Shown here: positions 5,804-8,439 of the stretch, piece by piece | Layout of the letters: each line of letters starts with the position of its first letter | How positions within the stretch are numbered: position 1 is the stretch's first letter | DNA from: Bacteroidota bacterium | GTDB lineage: Bacteria > Bacteroidota > Bacteroidia > Chitinophagales > Saprospiraceae | DNA: 8,439 nucleotides | Assembly: GCA_024277695.1 (NCBI GenBank) | Contig: JAJRUR010000091.1 | Location: 1 to 8,439 of the forward strand | Reading direction: 5' to 3' | Program-made: the position numbers and the translations under genes | The notes under the pieces: model-generated | Told to the model about the DNA's origin: nothing | The model's input: the letters and a program-made list of their open reading frames with translations, nothing else | Database searches by the model: none

Positions 5804-7255
5804 ATGATCAAAGCACTAAAAACATTTTTGCCCGTCATAGCTGCATCGCTACTATCCGCTTTTGCGGCCGTCATCATATATCGACAAGTAGAACAACCCA
5901 AAGAAATCATCATACAGCGAGAGCAGGTCCCGCCGGAAGCTTTTGATCGCAAGGTGAGTTACAAGAGTTCAACTCCATCAACCTCCAAAAGAAATACAAT
6001 AGTAGATCAAAATTTTGTTCGAGCTTCGCAAGAAGCAACCCCGGGAGTAGTCTTTATCAATACGCGACAGCTTATCCAGCGTGATTTTTTTGGAGGAAAT
6101 TCCTACGGTACATCTTCGGGTTCCGGAGTCATTATCTCCCCTAATGGTTATATAGTCACCAACAACCACGTCATCGAAAATGGAGAAAAAATATCCGTCA
6201 CGCTCAATGACAATCGAGAGTACGACGCCAAAATCATCGGTACAGATCCTACGACCGATATCGCCTTGCTCAAGATAGAGGAGGAAAATTTGCCGCACCT
6301 ACTATTTGGCAACTCTGATTCGCTTCAAGTAGGCGAATGGGTCCTCGCCATCGGTAGCCCCTTTAGATTGCAATCTACGGTAACAGCCGGGATCGTTTCT
6401 GCCAAAGCCCGCAATATCAACATCCTCGAAAACCAACAGTACGGTATCGAGTCCTTTATCCAAACAGATGCAGCCGTCAACCCCGGCAATAGCGGTGGTG
6501 CCCTAGTCAATATACAAGGAGACCTCATAGGAGTCAATACAGCTATCATCACCCAAACCGGCAAATACGAGGGATATTCCTTCGCTGTACCATCCAATTT
6601 GGTGCAGAAAATAATACGAGACCTCAAAGACTACGGCTCCGTACAGCGCGGTCTTCTAGGTATCAATATCTCCAATGTAGATGCCAGTATAGCCGAAGAG
6701 CTCGATTTGCCCAATGTCGAAGGCATCCTCATATCCAATATCAATCCCGGATCTGCTGCTGCCGAATCCGGACTCAAAATGGGAGATGTCATCATACGTA
6801 TCAATAATAGTAAGGTCGCTTCCATACCCGAACTTCAAGAACTCATCGCACGATTTAGACCCGGCGATCAAGTCGAAGTAGGTTATTTTAGAAATGGTAA
6901 GTACAATATTAAGCAAGTCACTCTCAAAAATTATATCAACACTACAGATCTGCTGAGTACACGTATGATGCATGGTGGCTCTTGGGATGATCTGGGTATG
7001 GAGGCACGAGACCTAACCCGAGCAGAAATGTATCGATTAGAGACCAAAGGCGTACGCGTCGAAAGTATTACACGCAACAGCAAACTCCACCGAACGAATA
7101 TGGAAGCGGGATTTATTATCACCAAAGTCAACAAAAACCCCATCTCCAATGTGGATGAACTCGCTCAAGCTATAGACGAAGCTCGACATGAAGTCATCTT
7201 TGAGGGCTTTTACGAACAACACGACGGAGCTTACTGGTACACATTTAAAAAATAA
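5804..7255 (+). CDS. Do/HtrA-family periplasmic serine protease (DegQ-like) with two PDZ domains
   Basis: This 483-residue protein degrades or holds misfolded envelope proteins. An N-terminal hydrophobic segment (about 8-26, FLPVIAASLLSAFAAVIIY) exports it; AFA at 19-21 could be a signal peptidase site, otherwise it is a membrane anchor. A polar linker leads to the trypsin-like domain (about 70-270) with the catalytic triad His122 (VTNNHVIE), Asp152 (TTDIALLKI) and Ser230 (NPGNSGGALVN). The loop before the domain is short, as in DegQ/DegS rather than DegP. PDZ1 spans about 283-375 (GLLGINIS ... NPGSAAAESGLKMGDVIIRIN). A more divergent PDZ2 spans about 395-483 (LGMEARDLT ... EAGFIITKVNKNPISNVDEL), ending GAYWYTFKK. 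It follows mltG on the same strand after 236 bases. The choice between degP and degQ names cannot be made from sequence, so no symbol is given. Confidence 0.95.
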   Translation: MIKALKTFLPVIAASLLSAFAAVIIYRQVEQPKEIIIQREQVPPEAFDRKVSYKSSTPSTSKRNTIVDQNFVRASQEATPGVVFINTRQLIQRDFFGGNSYGTSSGSGVIISPNGYIVTNNHVIENGEKISVTLNDNREYDAKIIGTDPTTDIALLKIEEENLPHLLFGNSDSLQVGEWVLAIGSPFRLQSTVTAGIVSAKARNINILENQQYGIESFIQTDAAVNPGNSGGALVNIQGDLIGVNTAIITQTGKYEGYSFAVPSNLVQKIIRDLKDYGSVQRGLLGINISNVDASIAEELDLPNVEGILISNINPGSAAAESGLKMGDVIIRINNSKVASIPELQELIARFRPGDQVEVGYFRNGKYNIKQVTLKNYINTTDLLSTRMMHGGSWDDLGMEARDLTRAEMYRLETKGVRVESITRNSKLHRTNMEAGFIITKVNKNPISNVDELAQAIDEARHEVIFEGFYEQHDGAYWYTFKK

Positions 7256-7433
7256 TTAAGGATAGCATCCGCTTCGGAAGTAAAAACCGCCATTTTTATA
7301 GCTACTGCTACGCCTTACCCCTAAGACCACTTAGCGACAATTCACATCCGGTGGTAGGATTACAGTTATGTCATATACGAGGCTGTTTTTCACCAAAAAA
7401 AATCATACCTTGCTCTACTTTTAAGCAGATACT
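7256..7433. other. Intergenic gap between the protease and carboxylase genes
   Basis: This 178-base gap shows no convincing gene, terminator with T-tract or strong promoter. Near the carboxylase start, TACTTTTA (7416-7423) agrees with seven of eight positions of the TAnnTTTG -7 box but no TTG is placed correctly upstream. A promoter for the carboxylase gene probably lies here but cannot be placed. Confidence 0.3.
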
Positions 7434-8439
7434 ATGAACAAAGAACAACTAGAATTTAATACCAATGATGATGCGATGCGATTAAAGCTATCTGAGCTGA
7501 GACGAAAAATGGATATCATCGAGTTGGGAGGTGGAAAAAAACGACTACAAAAACAAAGAGATAAAGGCAAAATGACTGCACGAGAGCGTATAGAATACTT
7601 AATCGATAAGCAGAGTAGCTTTATGGAGTTGGGAGCATTTGCAGCGTATGGTATGTATGCAGCGTATGGAGGGTGTGCTGCCGCGGGTGTGCTTATAGGC
7701 TTGGGCTATGTATCCGGAAGATTATGCGTAATCGTCGCCAATGACGCTTCTGTCAAAGCGGGAGCATGGTTTCCTATGACAGCCAAAAAAAACCTGCGTG
7801 CTCAAGAGATAGCTATGGAAAATCACCTGCCGATCATCTATCTGGTAGATAGTGCCGGAGTATTTCTGCCGATGCAGGATGAAATTTTTCCCGACAAGGA
7901 ACACTTTGGACGTATGTTTCGCAATAATGCCCGTATGAGTAGCATGGGCATACCACAGATTGCAGCCATCATGGGTAGTTGTGTGGCCGGAGGTGCTTAT
8001 CTGCCGATTATGTCCGACGAAGCACTCATCGTCGAAGGTACGGGATCTATATTTTTGGCCGGTCCATACTTGGTCAAAGCTGCTATCGGAGAAGTAACGG
8101 ACAAAGAAACGCTAGGCGGAGCTCGTACACAGTCGGATATCTCAGGTGTAACCGACTATCGGATGAAAAATGATGCAGAATGTCTCGATACTATCCGAGA
8201 TTTGGTGGACAAAATGGGTCACCGTCCTACAGCCGGATTTGACAGAATTCAAGCCAAAAGTCCCAAAAATGATCTTGAAGACATTTATGGAATCTTCCCC
8301 GATCAATTACACAAACCATATAATAGCAAGGCACTCATACGGAGTTTGGTAGATGACTCCAAAATAACAGAATACAAGGCCGGCTATGGTAAGACGATCA
8401 TCTGTGCTTATGCGCGCATAGACGGATGGTCTGTAGGTA
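7434..8439 (+). CDS. Acyl-CoA carboxylase carboxyltransferase (beta) subunit, methylcrotonyl-CoA-carboxylase-like, 3' end cut off
   Basis: This is the carboxyltransferase component of a biotin-dependent acyl-CoA carboxylase, which moves CO2 from carboxybiotin to an acyl-CoA. The first 335 codons are visible, beginning MNKEQLEFNTNDDAMRLKL; full-length relatives have about 510-545 residues. The crotonase-like N-terminal domain shows GKMTARERIEYLID (45-58), VANDASVKAGAWFPMTAKK (101-119), VDSAGVFLP (138-146), DEIFPDKEHFGRMFRN (149-164) and the glycine-rich oxyanion region GSCVAGGAYLP (181-191). FLAGPYLVKAAIGE (207-220) and LGGARTQSDISGVTDY (227-242) follow. DEIFPDKEHFGRMF and the FLAGP segment resemble the methylcrotonyl-CoA carboxylase beta subunit (leucine breakdown) more than propionyl-CoA carboxylase, but substrate cannot be fixed without the rest and the partner biotin carboxylase gene. 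The ATG is preceded by the AT-rich TTTTAAGCAGATACT. Confidence 0.95.
   Translation, partial: MNKEQLEFNTNDDAMRLKLSELRRKMDIIELGGGKKRLQKQRDKGKMTARERIEYLIDKQSSFMELGAFAAYGMYAAYGGCAAAGVLIGLGYVSGRLCVIVANDASVKAGAWFPMTAKKNLRAQEIAMENHLPIIYLVDSAGVFLPMQDEIFPDKEHFGRMFRNNARMSSMGIPQIAAIMGSCVAGGAYLPIMSDEALIVEGTGSIFLAGPYLVKAAIGEVTDKETLGGARTQSDISGVTDYRMKNDAECLDTIRDLVDKMGHRPTAGFDRIQAKSPKNDLEDIYGIFPDQLHKPYNSKALIRSLVDDSKITEYKAGYGKTIICAYARIDGWSVG

Noticed and set aside
5978..6298. Minus-strand open frame of 106 codons inside the protease gene.
   Set aside because: It is opposite the catalytic His/Asp region of a clear HtrA-type protease and has no domain signature.
7369..7425. 18-codon frame (MSYTRLFFTKKN...) before the carboxylase gene.
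   Set aside because: It is very short, has no ribosome-binding context or conserved feature, and such frames are common by chance.

Overview
The window looks like an ordinary chromosomal stretch from a member of the phylum Bacteroidota. The reasons are the Bacteroidota-style EtfB sequence, a loosely conserved lipoprotein related to DUF4249, one clear TTG / TAnnTTTG promoter, A/T-rich leaders mostly without Shine-Dalgarno sequences, and a GC-rich intergenic element of a kind I remember from many Bacteroidota genomes. Genus cannot be judged from the sequence alone.

Left part (1-2271, minus strand): a promoter at 2241-2271 drives etfB, then etfA, then a bifunctional-nuclease (BFN/DUF151) protein that runs off the left edge. 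No terminator is visible between them, so they probably form one operon. EtfAB carries electrons from acyl-CoA dehydrogenases to the quinone pool.

Middle (2272-3639): a gene-poor stretch holds a GC-rich structured repeat (2334-2452) and a small TCAAGT/ACTTGA palindrome cluster. It is followed by a minus-strand gene for an outer-membrane-type lipoprotein of unknown function.

Right part (3727-8439, plus strand): panB (pantothenate/CoA synthesis) overlaps mltG (endolytic murein transglycosylase) by one base. After a 236-base gap that may hold a 43-codon small ORF come a Do/HtrA-type periplasmic serine protease with two PDZ domains and the first 335 codons of a biotin-dependent acyl-CoA carboxylase carboxyltransferase subunit, cut by the window end. 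The themes are acyl-CoA metabolism (EtfAB, PanB via CoA, acyl-CoA carboxylase) and envelope maintenance (MltG, DegQ-like, lipoprotein).

I found no CRISPR array, tRNA, rRNA, phage or transposon genes, and no convincing new multi-gene system. The items most worth a second look are the structured intergenic repeat and the possible small ORF before the protease.
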